Source: Stichopus chloronotus
Taxonomy: Eukaryota > Echinodermata > Holothuroidea > Aspidochirotida > Stichopodidae
Assembly (NCBI GenBank): GCA_021234535.1
Contig: CM037843.1
Span: 32,365,200 to 32,429,199, forward strand
Length of the DNA stretch: 64,000 bases
Direction: 5' to 3'
The notes below the pieces were generated by a model that searched no databases, was not told the DNA's origin, and worked only from the letters and a program-made list of their open reading frames with translations. The position numbers were made by a program, and so were the translations under genes. Below are positions 49,101-59,342 of the stretch, one piece after another. Numbering within the stretch: the first letter of the stretch is position 1; each line of letters opens with the position of its first letter.

Positions 49101-52100
49101 CTCTTCTATTACCTCTTTCCTTTCGCAGCTTTAAGTTCTGTCGTTTCTCAAAGATTTTCACCAGATCACCGGACATTGCCTGCCTGAGCCCAATTTTCTG
49201 GTGATTTTATGCCTCATGGTCACCACAACCCCTAGGCCTACAAAGAAAAAAAAATGAATCTTTACGCTTTCAAGTATTTTTTTGCAAAAATATTGTGAAA
49301 CACATGTCTTTTTCCCCCATTCACCCCTGTGGTGGTGCCACTGTTACTGCTTGTAAAAAACAAAAGAAAGATCTGCACACCCATATTTTTGGAAAAGGTT
49401 GGACCAGGACCTTTATTCTTTTCTTGGCCTTTACATAAATAAACTGCTGACTGAATTAAGCCCATGAAGGTTTCTGAATCCCATAATGTTTGTTAAATTC
49501 TTAAATTTTTTTTGTCTTTATCTGCAGAGTGTCTGGAAGATGTTGCTGGTTACTGGTGGAGTGCTGCTAGTTTGCTTTGTTATGGTACTTTTAAGTTGTG
49601 CTGTGTCAAAAGGTATGTTACTGGTTTGCTTGAAAATCATGATACAGTTACTTTTAAGTATTTGCATGTTTTTTATGCAGTAATCATTTGCACGATGCTG
49701 ATTACCAGTGAAAATAAAATAAAACTAGAACTGCATTTGCCCACAAATATGCAGAATTGTAGTGCGTGGTAGACTAGGGTCCTTGTTGTTGGGAGTAAGC
49801 CAGTCTCTGTGGATCCACTCCTCATAGGAGTAAGCATTTTTGGGGTAAGGCAGTGCCGTTTCCTGTCGACCCCTTTCCCAATCCATTCTTTTTTAATATA
49901 TCACGCTGGACGAAACAAAAATTCTGTTGGATCTCTCTCATAATGTTGTAAAGTTGCCGACGCTTATCGTTGCTGTATACCGTATGTTGTACAAGCCTGT
50001 ACTGCTCTGAGTTATAAAGAGTACTCTAGTACTAGCTGTATATATGTCAAAACTGTCTTTCTGTTTCACCACTGAAATAGAACATGAGAACAGTACATGA
50101 TTCTGTAGAAGGACGTCATGTTGTTACCACTATAAAGCAGTGAAGCAGCACACAATTCTGTGACATCATATTTAACACAATGGCGCTGTATTGCACACCC
50201 ATTCCGAAACAACATCGACACTCCACGTTTATCATCTCATTGGAAAAAGGCCGAACCACATTTCATCACGTTTTCTGGAAATTGATCCGCAGGGCTCTCT
50301 CATCACTTTAACTCCTTAAATCGTTCTTGTAGTCGTGGCATTTGCTTTTCCTTAGTAGATTTTTGTTTGAAGACGGCCATAGCTCGCACTTACTGCTATT
50401 ACTAAAAGGTCGTGCATTCATATTTACATGAACTAAGTTACATTACGCGCAGGTGAGGCGTTATGAGCCATACAAGGCTCAACAAAAGAAATAGCTGGTC
50501 GACCAGTAATGACAAGATTGTAGTGCAGCGCACTACAATAAAAAGGATAAATGAAAGGCCCTAGAATAATTTCTGCATTAATTGTGTGTAAAAATAAGTT
50601 GCTGGGTTGTGCATACGCTGAGATATTGGGATTCATTTTAAGCAAACATAAACATAAGAATAAAGATTGATAATTGTATATGTTTTGAGAGCCGTTGAAG
50701 CTATTGCCTTGCTTACTTGTACTTGCATAAAAAGGAAGTTAAACCTTTCTTTTGCTTTTTTCTTCATTTTGTAGAAAGAATCCTGGTGTTGAGGTCAGTT
50801 GGTGTGCAGATTGAAACTGCTTCTGTACTGGGAAGAACAAAGACAAATTTTATCCCTCAGCAGCGGATAGTTGACGTAATTATAAATGAGGCCATAAGTA
50901 TGGTATGTACTTTTGAAATGATGTTGAAATCCTCATGAATAATTGCATAAAGGGGAATTCCCTAGAACTGATGGTAATGATTTTGAACCACCTTTTGACT
51001 CAAGTACCTGTTTAAAATATTTGTTGTTTGTGATGGGTTTTCCAGAGTGGAAAGGAAGGGACTAGTAGTAAGGTTTATGTAGGCCTATAGAAAAATAAGA
51101 AGGGTGGGAATTGAGAGTATACAGAACTGACAAATTTCTGAGATAGACTGATTTTCTCCTATCATCTCACTGTGACATTTGCAGAAACACCCTGACACCC
51201 CATACAAATATTACAGTGTCATGATGTACAATATGACAGTGGATGCTATGTATATGTTGATCAAAATGTGGCCCATGGAGAGGCATTGTGTGGGCCCCAA
51301 ACCCTCTATTGAAAAGAAATAAATAGATGAACAAGAGGTTGCAAAGACATCATCCACATAAAAGGTTGTTATAACTAATATACAGAGAGACATTTGTTTC
51401 TAGCCACACCACTAGACTTAAGAGTTAGTATAAAGAGAAAGGTATTAGAGAACAGGCTTGCAATCTATGCAGCCCACTAGAAAGTTTAAAGATCGCAGTA
51501 TGGCCCCTTGACTCGAAAAGTTTGGCCATCCCTGATTTGCATCAAATGTTACTTGTATCAAGTTGTGCACGTTGTGTACTTGTAAGTCAGTAAATGGTTA
51601 GGAGATGGAGAGAGTTGCATCAATCTGGACTACTAATCAGCTGATATAATTAATTATTTATAAAACTACTGAAAATTAAGTAGTTTCTGATTTAAACTGT
51701 AAGTGTGATCACATCTACAGTATTGTCCAATAGTGTCTGAGTAGGGATAATTTTGGTAATTAGCATTGACATGATTGTGGCACGAACTAATCAGTGATTG
51801 GTCCATACGAATTACCATGTAAACATTCAAATGCTAGTGTACAATGCTGCTCCATTCCTATTAATCTGTATAAAGAGAGTTTAACTTCAGATAAATTTTA
51901 TTTGTTTATAATCCATCGGATTCAATATCTTGTGTGAACATGTTTCTCTGGCCTGTGTGATTTTGAATCTTTGTGTACATATTTAGCAATGATTGTCTGA
52001 TTAATTGTGAGGCATGCAAGTAGCTATTTGCATCCATATGGTCTTTTTTATTCTCCTGAATGTTTTCAGCACAAGGTGACATATTACCTTGCACTACTTC

Positions 52101-53399
52101 TGAAAGCTGAAGAGGAAAGCAATGATGACTTGGAAGTAATGCCTCTATTCACAGTAGGTGTATATGTTTAATGTTGTGAATACTGTAGTATGAGCTTGCA
52201 TGACATCAATAGACCAACTTTGCCATGCTTAATAAGCAGGTTTTTTGCCAGCTTTTCATCAAACTGGGCAGAGGAACTTAATTGCTGGTGTAGCATACAT
52301 CCATGAATGTCAGCGATGTTGGAAACATCATGATACGATTAAGTTGGAATGCGGTTAGGAAGTGTAGCCTGTGTGTTGGTCTATATGAAATACTTAGATG
52401 GATAATATCACTGCCTAACTTTAAGCTTCATTTGTGATGGATTGTGTGAATAATTCATCGCAACAGTTGAAACAAAGCAGTCTCTTTTAGTACAGCATAC
52501 TCTTACCAATTTAGTTGTCCTATTTTCACACTGGGGACAATTTTCAAAACAGGCACAAAGAAGGAAAGTGAAATGAAACAAGATGCACCACCTGGCTTAA
52601 ATTCCCTGGTGATAACTGAGGACCCTCAACAAGTTTGTGTCAGAGTCTAACAATTGATTGTTTGATCTGATGGAATTGTTGTAAAATTGCTTCAGTTTTG
52701 CCCATAGTCTGTTTCAGTGATTGTATCTGATTTTGATAAAGTATACTCTATCTTGCTTAATGTACCTTTCTGTATTAATTATCTTAGTCAATTATTTATC
52801 ATAGTCAATTTTGTTTGGCCCATTTATTGTAATCATAAGTACCACTAGCATTGTGTAGTGATATTTCATGAAGTTCTACGTAAATCTGGAATATGGGTTG
52901 CATCTTAATCACCTGGTCAGCTACCTTTGTTCTTTGTCAGTGTTTCAGGGAAGAGGAAGTAGGGGAAAAGATCACCTGTCACAAAATCTGAAAGAGAACT
53001 ATGTAGTGCTCATTTTCCAGATCTTTGAATAAGAAAATTGTCTTGACGCTTTTGTTGGCCCTACAAAATTCAAAATCTCCAAGAAATTATAGCAGTCAAT
53101 CACCGTTACTTGAAATCATACATGTACTAATGGAAATGGATATAAATATTCATGTGTGGGACAAAAATGGGACTTAAACTACGTTTTTGTAGTGGCTGTG
53201 ATGTATTCCACGGAATTTGACTTTCACTGACCAATTTTCAGCTCATATTCCAGCTTTAATGTAAGTAAATACAGTGTACCCTAGTTATCCCTTTTTTCTG
53301 TTCTTTGTTTCTCCTTTATAGAATACACTCCCACCAATAAAAGTCTTGAAAGAAATCAAAAAAGGTTGTCAGGAGGTGCTCTTTGATAGTATGAGTTAG
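39926..53399 (+). CDS. PIGH: PIG-H subunit of GPI-GlcNAc transferase, 5 exons (gene span)
   Basis: PIG-H works with PIG-A, -C, -P, -Q and -Y at the cytoplasmic face of the ER. The complex adds GlcNAc to phosphatidylinositol, the first step of GPI-anchor synthesis. Exons: 39926-40159, 49528-49612, 50775-50902, 52070-52153 and 53322-53399. Phases are 0, 1, 0, 0 and all borders are GT/AG. From ATG 39926 the protein has 202 residues; a second ATG at 40010 would give 174 (human 188). Two hydrophobic segments (about 57-74 and 82-103) form the membrane hairpin. The conserved PIG-H domain follows, with ERILVLRSVGVQIET and FIPQQRIVDVIINEAISM. The 9.4-kb first intron is full of retrotransposons in antisense orientation. 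Exons 2-5 are secure; exon 1 rests on phase, a CAG/GTATTG donor and hydrophobic pattern. Confidence 0.85.
40160..40411 (+). other. PIGH intron 1, left part
   Basis: About 250 bases of intron before the older retrotransposon. Nothing is recognised in it. Confidence 0.5.
40412..40957 (-). repeat. Element A 3' LTR, split
   Basis: 40412-40450 and 40846-40957 match the two parts of the 153-bp LTR at 48682-48834 (GGTTCTGTATGAAGGC and GATGGATATATAGCAC landmarks). The 395 bases between them are absent from the other LTR. Confidence 0.75.
40961..41842 (-). pseudogene. Element A RT connection and RNase H
   Basis: Includes KYMGHVLTPQGVQPDP, then RNase H residues in RSDASESGLGATLLQ, IEKELLAILFACQRF and VHTDHKSL. 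It stops without integrase, directly beside the LTR. Confidence 0.85.
41781..42233 (-). pseudogene. Element A reverse transcriptase core
   Basis: MCIVRKPNGKLRICIHARDLN and IADDFLIYG (x-x-DD catalytic box) mark the palm region. A frameshift near 41850 separates it from the thumb/RNase H frame. Confidence 0.8.
42234..43052 (-). pseudogene. Element A protease and start of reverse transcriptase
   Basis: Contains the protease-type motif FEIDTGSDVCAM and ends with LKDQLNDMERKGIIK, the usual entry to the RT domain. A TGA (42264-42266) then follows in the same frame as the rest of RT. Confidence 0.7.
42907..43920 (-). pseudogene. Element A gag remnant with zinc knuckle
   Basis: Broken frames give ARATLADATEMF-like coiled gag sequence and a CRNCGQKHELKK...CSCGRQNYY finger. 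An in-frame TGA interrupts the frame near 43255. Confidence 0.6.
43976..44235 (-). repeat. Element B 3' LTR
   Basis: 260 bp. On the element's strand it starts TGTTGTGTTTTATAAAG and ends CACAATA, so TG...TA rather than TG...CA. It has A at the position in CATGACTCATTACAATT where the other LTR has G. Confidence 0.93.
44364..46478 (-). CDS. Element B rest of reverse transcriptase, RNase H and integrase
   Basis: 704 codons, continuing the same polyprotein one frame over; its first codon is not a natural start. RT thumb: LGHVIDHAGLHPNPD. RNase H: Asp126 (TTDASGYGIG), Glu167, Asp192. Integrase: zinc site His347/His350 and Cys380/Cys383; catalytic Asp413, Asp472 and Glu508, with 35 residues between the last two. 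The C-terminal part (EWVRIKKPGNVQKGY, VERLAKYTGPPP) resembles a GPY/F-type module. No stop occurs within. Confidence 0.93.
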   Translation of the reverse strand: MSRLQESGMTLNEKCVFNVQSIQVLGHVIDHAGLHPNPDLVAAIRDARIPTSREQVRSFLGLAGYYAKFVPNFATKVQPIRDLQTAHEFAWNAEADAAFKELKYTISNSAALSLFDPNLDVIVTTDASGYGIGATMTQLIQSQEKLVACISRKLTEAEKKYSTGEREALACVWAIERWHTYLWGRKFTLRTDHQALVTLLATSGTGHRPMRIARWGARLLHYNFAVEYKPGDQNKVSDALSRLPLNDHNIHSSTDHDDIYAVCEILLKDMCLTKSSLQQATKSDPVLTEVVKFLSSSWPISAKGLADDLLPFYRVRDSLSMHDNIIFKEERVVIPFTFISKIVNFAHEGHQGIVRTKQRLRQLYWWPKMDDTVMQMVKDCAICQNHDKSARVRTGPMQPVPLPTSGWKKLAIDIVGPDNTAPRDCRFAITVIDYYSKWPEVAFAGNVTASTVIDTLTTIFSREGFPEEIVTDNGPQFTCNDFKMYLQERNIKHRFSAIYHPQGNSEIERFNRVLNDSVQTTKLTGRDIKLSTREFLAIYRSTPHATTGVEPSILLHGRHLRTKLDITGVTKDPSPAPLHELRLRVQRKQAESKEYFDKRKGVQYREFTKGEWVRIKKPGNVQKGYSKFSEPIQISRKIAQNTYETVDGKQWNVERLAKYTGPPPTENELTRRNNEAIDFTTDTTNRPQRQRRMPLWGKDYVFYG
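46534..48336 (-). CDS. Element B gag, protease and first half of reverse transcriptase
   Basis: 600 codons from ATG 48336. Residues about 1-190 are gag. Zinc knuckles lie at 201-236, the second a clear C-x2-C-x4-H-x4-C. The protease motif is VVVDTASDV at 311-319. RT starts near 440 with ARLEREGVIEKAPDATEWVSP and SKLDLKSAYHQLDLHP. The frame ends abnormally right at the catalytic box because of one extra T in a T run (plus-strand A run 46542-46546); the intact continuation is in the next frame. Confidence 0.9.
   Translation of the reverse strand: MSGLLPPPQFLPSPGEPSRPWTQWYRLFENYLVAAAFDASAARKKAILLHCLGTEGQRIFSTLPVCSTSGLDVYKKAVKTLEEHFLPTVNVVAERYRFRQRAQLPGESIDVYISSLRELASTCEFDTFLDEMLRDQLVEKITSPKLRERLLLEPKLTLSKALEVSRNFEQAQREARSMSSKPSPFSTSQVRDSKTRNSTKCYRCGSKKHLANSTECKAVHATCRTCKKKGHFGKMCLGRNKVRSVASTSDTTASSHLIPTTAAALPSPSATTTTPQQPQVLQTENVYHVNARRRPNVTCDVLINNVCISVVVDTASDVTLMNLGTFKKHFLEETLKPCESSVKSYTNTEIAVVGSFDAKISFQGRCANIVIHVVREGTTLIGKDAIQLLNLQIDGASLSCYSNTEVESPSTPSSNVPSEFPSLFSNNLGLIKGYQHRIKLKSESRPVQQKLRPLPFSAREKVSQELARLEREGVIEKAPDATEWVSPIVVAYKKSGNVRICVDLRKVNEDVVVDKHPLPNIDEMFHELRGSKYFSKLDLKSAYHQLDLHPESRDITTFITHEGLYRYKRVCFGLASAPACFQKVMSRILTGIKGVMCFYR
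48410..48669 (-). repeat. Element B 5' LTR
   Basis: 260 bp, matching the 3' LTR except CATGACTCATTGCAATT. It is followed on the minus strand by the TTTGGCGACGAAG leader and the gag start about 70 bases later. Confidence 0.93.
48682..48834 (-). repeat. Element A 5' LTR
   Basis: 153 bp with ATAAATGATACATGCACC near its start and AATAAA in its middle on the minus strand, ending CATAACA. It lies next to TGGTGTCAGAAG (48681-48670). Confidence 0.75.
48835..49527 (+). other. PIGH intron 1, right part
   Basis: Contains a tRNA-derived SINE (about 49030-49260). The rest is unassigned AT-rich intron. Confidence 0.5.
49030..49260 (+). mobile_element. tRNA-derived SINE
   Basis: An A box TAGTGCAGTGG (49037-49047) and a B box GATTCGAATCC (49091-49101) sit at tRNA-promoter spacing, followed by an unrelated body and an A-rich tail near 49245-49257. 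TAGGCCTA is in the tail region. Confidence 0.65.
49528..49612 (+). CDS. PIGH: PIGH exon 2
   Basis: Encodes SVWKMLLVTGGVLLVC and the rest of the second membrane segment, ending one base into a Glu codon. Acceptor TCTGCAG, donor GTATGT. Confidence 0.88.
49613..50774 (+). other. PIGH intron 2
   Basis: No repeat from this window and no gene recognised. Confidence 0.5.
50775..50902 (+). CDS. PIGH: PIGH exon 3
   Basis: The diagnostic exon: RILVLRSVGVQIETAS, then FIPQQRIVDVIINEAISM, aligning to the core of PIG-H. Acceptor TTTTGTAG, donor GTATGT, ending in phase 0 after Met. Confidence 0.95.
50903..52069 (+). other. PIGH intron 3
   Basis: Nothing recognised apart from a TAGGCCTA at 51080. Confidence 0.5.
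52070..52153 (+). CDS. PIGH: PIGH exon 4
   Basis: Encodes HKVTYYLALLLKAEEE and then DLEVMPLFT, corresponding to the YYL-LLLK segment and the VVPVF-like motif of PIG-H. Acceptor TTTTCAG, donor GTAGGT. Confidence 0.93.
52154..53321 (+). other. PIGH intron 4
   Basis: No gene or repeat family recognised. Confidence 0.5.
53322..53399 (+). CDS. PIGH: PIGH exon 5 (last)
   Basis: Encodes NTLPPIKVLKEIKKGCQEVL and a few more residues to TAG at 53397-53399. The K-L-x2-I-x3-C-QE pattern matches the PIG-H C-terminus. Confidence 0.93.
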   Translation, partial: NTLPPIKVLKEIKKGCQEVLFDSMS

Positions 53400-53633
53400 C
53401 ATCAGAAGACAGCAGAACCTGGGAGAGCTTAACCAAGAGATGAATTAGAGTGATGGAACGAGACATTGGACAGAGAACATCAGGTGTCTTACGTTTCTGT
53501 AAAATGAATGATCATTCAACAGATTGTAATGGTAACATCATCATAATGCTTCCAGACTGTTTACATTCTGCACTCTCTAGAATTTTGACCAGTGAGGAAC
53601 TTTCTTGGGTTCATAGTAGAATACCCATGCTGT

Positions 53634-53840
53634 AACCTGGTGGATAAAGGTGGTAGCATGTGAAACAATAAAGCTTTGCAACCAGGAGGTTTGGGGTTCA
53701 AGTCCTGGTTGGGTCACAGTCAGATGGGGTTTTGTCCTTGAGAAATTTAAGGTTCTCATCTGAACTGGTGGTGTGAAAAAGAGGCCAGATTTGATCCTAA
53801 ATTGTTGAATTGGTATTTCTTGACACTGAAGTTGTTGTAA
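53634..53840 (+). mobile_element. tRNA-derived SINE downstream of PIGH
   Basis: A tRNA-like head (TGGTGGATAAAGGTGGTAGC) with a B box GGTTCAAGTCC (53695-53705), then TGGTTGGGTCACAG and a body. It begins about 235 bases past the PIGH stop. AATAAA at 53667-53672 lies inside the head. Confidence 0.7.
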
Positions 53841-54364
53841 GTAAGTCGCAGACTCCAGTCACTCCACACTTTTGTAGTTGCTCAGTATGGTGAAATAACT
53901 GCTCAAGGCCTGCATCAACAGTGCTTGCATGGCTGGTGGCATATGTGCTACCTCATTTTATGCCAACTTTTATTTTTTTCGTATATATTTTTATACATCA
54001 TTTACATACGATTTAAGGTTCTGTTTCCAACTCTTCATTTTTCAAAATGAAAATTAGCTGCTTAAGATATATATCACAAAGCACTTCCTTGGCTCTTGCT
54101 ACTGTACTTGCTCTGTCAAAGTTGAGTTCATCAAGAGAGGCTGTGCGAAATTAACATAGAAGTGAAACAATAGACAAAAGAGACACACAACACAAGAATT
54201 CACATTTCTGACTTCTAGTTACTTTTCTGTCTGCTCTCATTGAAAAAGTATATGTGCATGTGATTAAAATCAAACAATCAATGGTAAAATAGCACAACTG
54301 CTTCTGGTGCAAACTGTCCATGCACATGCTTACAAGCAACTATCCTGTAACTGTGATGTTGTTC
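53841..54364. other. Unassigned stretch between the SINE and the BEL/Pao relic
   Basis: AT-rich, with no recognised features. Confidence 0.4.
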
Positions 54365-57300
54365 CTAAAGCCCTGATATAAGAGACAGCTCCATAAGATC
54401 TTTCATTCGCATCAGCAAAGTGATGCAAACAGACTTTAAGCATCTGGGTACCCTGACATATTCTAATTTAGGAAGTTCTTGCTTCCATGACATCCAAACT
54501 TCTGGTTCGGCTGTCAGTAAGGGAGTGTCCCACTGTAAACCCATAGGGCAAAGGTCTTGTAAGATAATCTTTGCCCTAATGCAAATGGGCATGCAAATCC
54601 TAGTGGATCACATACCGAGGTGACCACACTTAAAACACCGCGTCTGGTGAGAGGTTTATCTTTCATGAAAAATTTGTAGCTAAAACAATCTCCTTCAATG
54701 TCCCAGAACACCCCTTATGCTCTTTCCGCTGGCAGCGCCTCAACATTGAAATCAGTCCCCTTTGCCGACTTCGCCCTAGGCTCATCAGGTATCTCTGTTA
54801 ATACCTTAGCACTATTGCTCAGTCATTTCGTCAAGGTAAATCCTCCCTTCAAAAGAAGGTCGGTAAGTTCTCTGTATTATTTAAAGGCGTCATCTTCATT
54901 TTGTACTGATTTCAGACAGTGGTCGATGAAAAAGTTTTGTCTTATTGTTTCAGTTGTGTCTGAGTGATACAAGTCCTTGTTGTCATCAGCAGTTCACTGC
55001 AGAGCAAAGCTACAGCAATTGGGGCTCCAGGTACCCCCGAATAAATGAACCCCCATGCGGTACTCTAGTGCTTGTGTCGTCATATCCCTGTTCCTCTCGA
55101 AATCTCAACAATTCACCAAGTAAATTATTAGTAGTGTGAGGACCTTGGTAAACCATGTCGTTTAAAGAGACGCCATTACATTTGGATGCACATTCCTAAA
55201 CAATACGAAACTTGTTAGGTTCCATGGTGTGAACAACAGGATGGTGAGGCAGATACCAAACATAAACTCGTTCCCCACTTAACTCTTCAGTTGGAACAAT
55301 GTGAGCATACCCCTTACCAAGAACATCTTTCGTACCTTGACGGTATTCATCATTCATCTCAGGGTCCCTGTGTAGCTGCTTGCCTAAAGATTGTAATCAC
55401 CTCTCTGCTACTTCTCTATTATTTGGTAAATTAGGAGGGTGCTGTTTAAATGGAATGACCAATTCATAGTGGCCTTCGCAGTGATGTTTAGTGTCTTCCC
55501 ATATAGTAACAACAGCCTTTTTGTCGTTTACCGACATACCCTTTGAACATGACAAGTTATCATTGTCATCAATTTTCCAGAACATTTTAACTTGGTTCTC
55601 CAAATTGTCGTCAGTCGTGATGTAATTAGAGGTAGTGCAATTTCCAAAATTTCCCTTAGACTTCTGGCTGTGCAGTATTTTCTTCCTTAACAGGAATTTT
55701 ACTCCTAGTGCAGACCCTTGGCAGCTGCACTCTTTCTGCGTCATGCCAGAGCCAAGTACAGTACTTCTAATTCAACCACTTTAGTTTTGGTTTTACGTTT
55801 TTCACTACTTTAAGTAGTTGGCGATAATTCCTCTTCCTTAAAACGTAACCCCAACCTATTCACTAATTCATCAGAACAAAAGCAAGTAGTAGAACTGGTA
55901 TCTAGAAATGCATATGTTGAAATATACAAATCACTGTCTGTTGCAAACACCTTCACCGGAATAATTGGCAATGCAATTTTCTTGCCACCGGCCCCAGTGT
56001 TTCCTGCCCTGGTGTTGACACAAGTTACCCCACTACTGGGAAAGGCATTGTCATCACCGGGTGTGGCCGAATTTTGATCGATGACAGGTATTTCATTAGA
56101 TACTTCTGAAGGGGTTGTTTCAACGTGAAGAAAGTTTGTATGTTTTCGCCCACAACACGGCACCATGCATGTACTGTTGAGACGACACCTGTCCGAACGG
56201 TAACCGGTCTTAAGACAAGCTTCATATCTCTTGCAAATGCCAATCGTTCGGCAGGTTTCAAGGCCTTGAATTTATCACAGGAAAATAATGAATGATTTAG
56301 CCCATCACAGTCAATACATTTACTGCTAATATCCCCAGTAACCTTAGTTACAATGCTAAAATTAGGACCTCTTCTCCTGACCTGTTTATCTGATCTGTGG
56401 TACCCCAAATGTCCCGTCCCTTAGAATTAAGGTTTCCAAACACCAGGTCATTTGCTTCCTCGGCAGCATCAACTACAGATTCTATCAAATGAACAATGGT
56501 GGGAGGTTTTCCTGACGTTTTCCTCACCTTCCTAGCGTCCGTCAACCATCTGTTACGTAGATAATTGGGCAGTCTCTCCGCAATCGCTATCAGAACCCTC
56601 TGGTTATTCATTCCTGAGGTATACGCCATTGAGTCTAATGTAACTTGGCATGAGTTTAATTGATCCGCATAATCCCTAAGTCCCAGCCTATCACTCTGAT
56701 TGGTTGGTTCCCCCAACCCAACATCCCCCCCCCCCCCCCCGAAGTTATCCTACTTAACCACTCTTCCACTATCAAATGGAAATCCCTGAACCTTGCTTCT
56801 AACATTTTTAGTGCTTTTACATACCCAATGACTGGGTCCATTACTTTACAAGAATTAATTAACCAGCCATACCTTTACAGTACTGAACGAGCCATGTCAA
56901 TTTTGCACTGTCACTCAAGCTAGAATTATGTACACTGTTTTCGAAAGCTCGTATGAACGACCAATATTCAACCGGGGTGCCATCAAATGTGCAAAGCTCC
57001 GCCCATGGGAGATGTAATGCTTCTAGTAACTGGAATTGAGAACTTGCAGGGTTTACAGCTGTGTTTTGTGCATACTTGGTACTACCAGGTTTGGACTTGT
57101 TGTTCTGGGGGTCCAACTAGTAACTCTTGCTTCATTTTGGGCATTGTCGAGGTTTGCATTCGCTTCTTCAGTCTCTAAGTAAGCATTTTCTACGGTTTGG
57201 GCCATGGCCAGTGCCGTTTGAAGGTCCAACTCTTCCTTCTGCTGCAATAATTTTAACTCTATGGCTCGCAATTCCTGTCTCTTATGTAATAATGCTGCCT

Positions 57301-57545
57301 TTGTGGCCAGGGAAGCCCTTTAAGTGGCCGCTCTCACTCTGGCTGCTGACGATGTGGTTGTTTGAGTTCCTGTCTGACTCACAGAATCCTTGGGGGTTAC
57401 CTGTGGAAGCTCCTGTCCCAGCATCCCTTCCCAGTCTGGAATTTCACTGACAAGTTCTCTTGCAGACTTCTCTACTGCCGATAAATAAACATTACACTCG
57501 TCTTTGTCATCCTCATCCGTATTCCGTAAGCCGAGCTCTATGATT
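54365..57545 (-). pseudogene. BEL/Pao retrotransposon relic
   Basis: Minus strand, many frame breaks. Gag: LQTALAMAQTVENAYLE coiled region, then LCTFDGTPVEYWSFIRAFEN and AERLPNYLRNRWL. Zinc region: CIDCDGLNHSLFSCDKFKAL. Protease: STYAFLDTSSTTCFCSDELV (about 55870-55920). RT part: LTRRGVLSVVTSV, DPLGFACPF and PKLEYVRVPRC near 54400-54660. BEL/Pao is recognised from the TRRG-VLSVV-DPLGF block. RNase H and integrase are missing, and I found no LTRs. A 16-base poly-C run (56725-56740) interrupts gag. Confidence 0.7.
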
Positions 57546-57652
57546 AGAATTGGCTAACTTTAGATTTTCCAAATAACGTGTGTACTTTGCTTCCTGTTCC
57601 TACACTTTGGTAATAGTGTCCAAAGTGGGTGGGCCAGCAATTGCCTGTTTTA
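57546..57652. other. Short stretch between the relic and the tandem-core element
   Basis: No feature recognised. Confidence 0.4.
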
Positions 57653-58945
57653 TTGATTCCTTGCCGTAGGCAGGGGAATCTATGCAGTCATGATGTCGTG
57701 TGTGGGTATGTATGTGTGTGTGTATGCGTGTGTGTGTGACGGTTGCTCGTAAACACTCTATCTCAAGAAGGGTAACTCTGAGTATTTTCATTTTTGGCAT
57801 GTAGGTTGCCCATTTTGAGTAGATGATCCCTATTGTTTTTGGTGTCAAAATCTTGCATATTAATGAGGTTATGGGGTAAAACATAAAAAATTTTAAAACT
57901 GCCATAGTTCCTTATCCATGGGTCAGATTTGTTTTGAACTTGATAAGGTTGTCTGTTATTAACAGGTTCACGACTCTGTGAAATTTAATGCTTATCAATA
58001 GAGAGGAAGGGATCATTTTTCACTATAAAACAATAATAATAGCCTAAACACCATTATTGTGGTTATTATAAACTACCGTACAAATATATATTTATCTACA
58101 TTGTGCAATAGCAGGCGTTTATTCTCTCGCACACAGTTAACTCAATGGGATTGCTCCCTACAGTACTGCATTTGTAACTTAATAACTTCTAGTGTGGGGG
58201 GCTAATAAGTTGTCCAGAGAGAGAGTCTTGGTATGGGAGGTCATGGGGTCAGATAGAAAAGCATGCAATGGAATGTTAATGGATTTATGAAAAAATGAAG
58301 AAAATAAAAAAACCATCTGTTCTGTCATTTATTTGGATAATATCAATATCCAGAGGAACAGCTGGTAGCAGAACAATGTTTCTTAACAATCAAATTGGAG
58401 TGCTTTCAATCATATTTCACAATGTCGGAAAAGATGGAGGAAGCAAAAATATTGCGGAGGAATCATAACTTAGGGTCAACTTACCAGGACTTTGAGTGTG
58501 TTAAAAGCTACTTGTAACAAGGAAGAAATTACCCTGGTGGTTTACGAAGAATGTTGAGGTAAATATGGCAGACAAGCTGAGTTCAGATGAGGTAAGGTTG
58601 AGTTATTTGATTCAACTAACAACAGGCAAGACTAGAAGCAGCATTGATTACTTGTGTGTTTCTTGGAGCTCAGAGATAATGTTGACTGATTTCATACTGT
58701 ACTCATACTGTACTTGATGTGTGGGTTGTATGGCCTGGGTAGGTGATCCCTATTGCTTTTGGTGGACATCAAATGTCGCAGTCATTTTAGGTCACCAAAA
58801 TAAAGGTCATTTGGGGTTAAAGGCTTGTGGTGTATCAAGAAAAATAAAAGCAGTTGATCTTATACTTGTCATTTGAATAATTCATGTTTGTTGTAATATA
58901 ACCATGTAGCAAGGAATCACAAAGCCTTTTGGCTTTCTGATTTGG
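57653..58945 (-). mobile_element. Tandem-core element in reverse, probably interrupted
   Basis: Starts with the reversed right end (TTGATTCCTTGCCGTAGGCAGG) and a TG-rich stretch. It ends with the reversed left end (AGCAAGGAATCACAAAGCCTTTTGGCTTT). Units with GTAGGTGATCCCTATTG and AAAGGTCATTTGGGGT remain at both sides. The middle (about 57950-58700) does not match the family. Confidence 0.6.
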
Positions 58946-59144
58946 TTTTCTGTTCTAGTAAGGTTCGCTTTAACTGCTGCCCTGTATTTCTTTTCCCTTT
59001 TTAAGGTAGCTAACTCTCTGCTCTGGAAAGTACAGTATCTACTTCTTCCTTTGACATGGTGAGAGAATAACAGGGTTTTTGTTATAATTGATAATTCTCA
59101 ATCCTCAAAAAGTCTTTGCCATTGAACTTAATGTTGGTGATAAG

Positions 59145-59298
59145 TGAAGTTTTAACTCGCTTTGAGAGATCTCCTCTTGTTCTACCGCTTCAGTACGTAC
59201 CGGTTCCAAGAGAGAGAGAGCTCCACACGTGAAGCGACAGATTCATACCCCTCATGGCAAGGGGTACCAAGGAAGGCCAAAAGGGCCAAAAGTCAACA
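59145..59298 (-). repeat. Copia element 3' LTR, 154 bp
   Basis: TG...CA ends. It shares AGAGATCTCCTCTTGTTCTA and CACACGTGAAGCGACAG with the copy at 63905-64000. Confidence 0.85.
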
Positions 59299-59342
59299 AG
59301 TTCCTCTTCTTTCTTTTTTTTTTTAAAACATATGTACACTAT

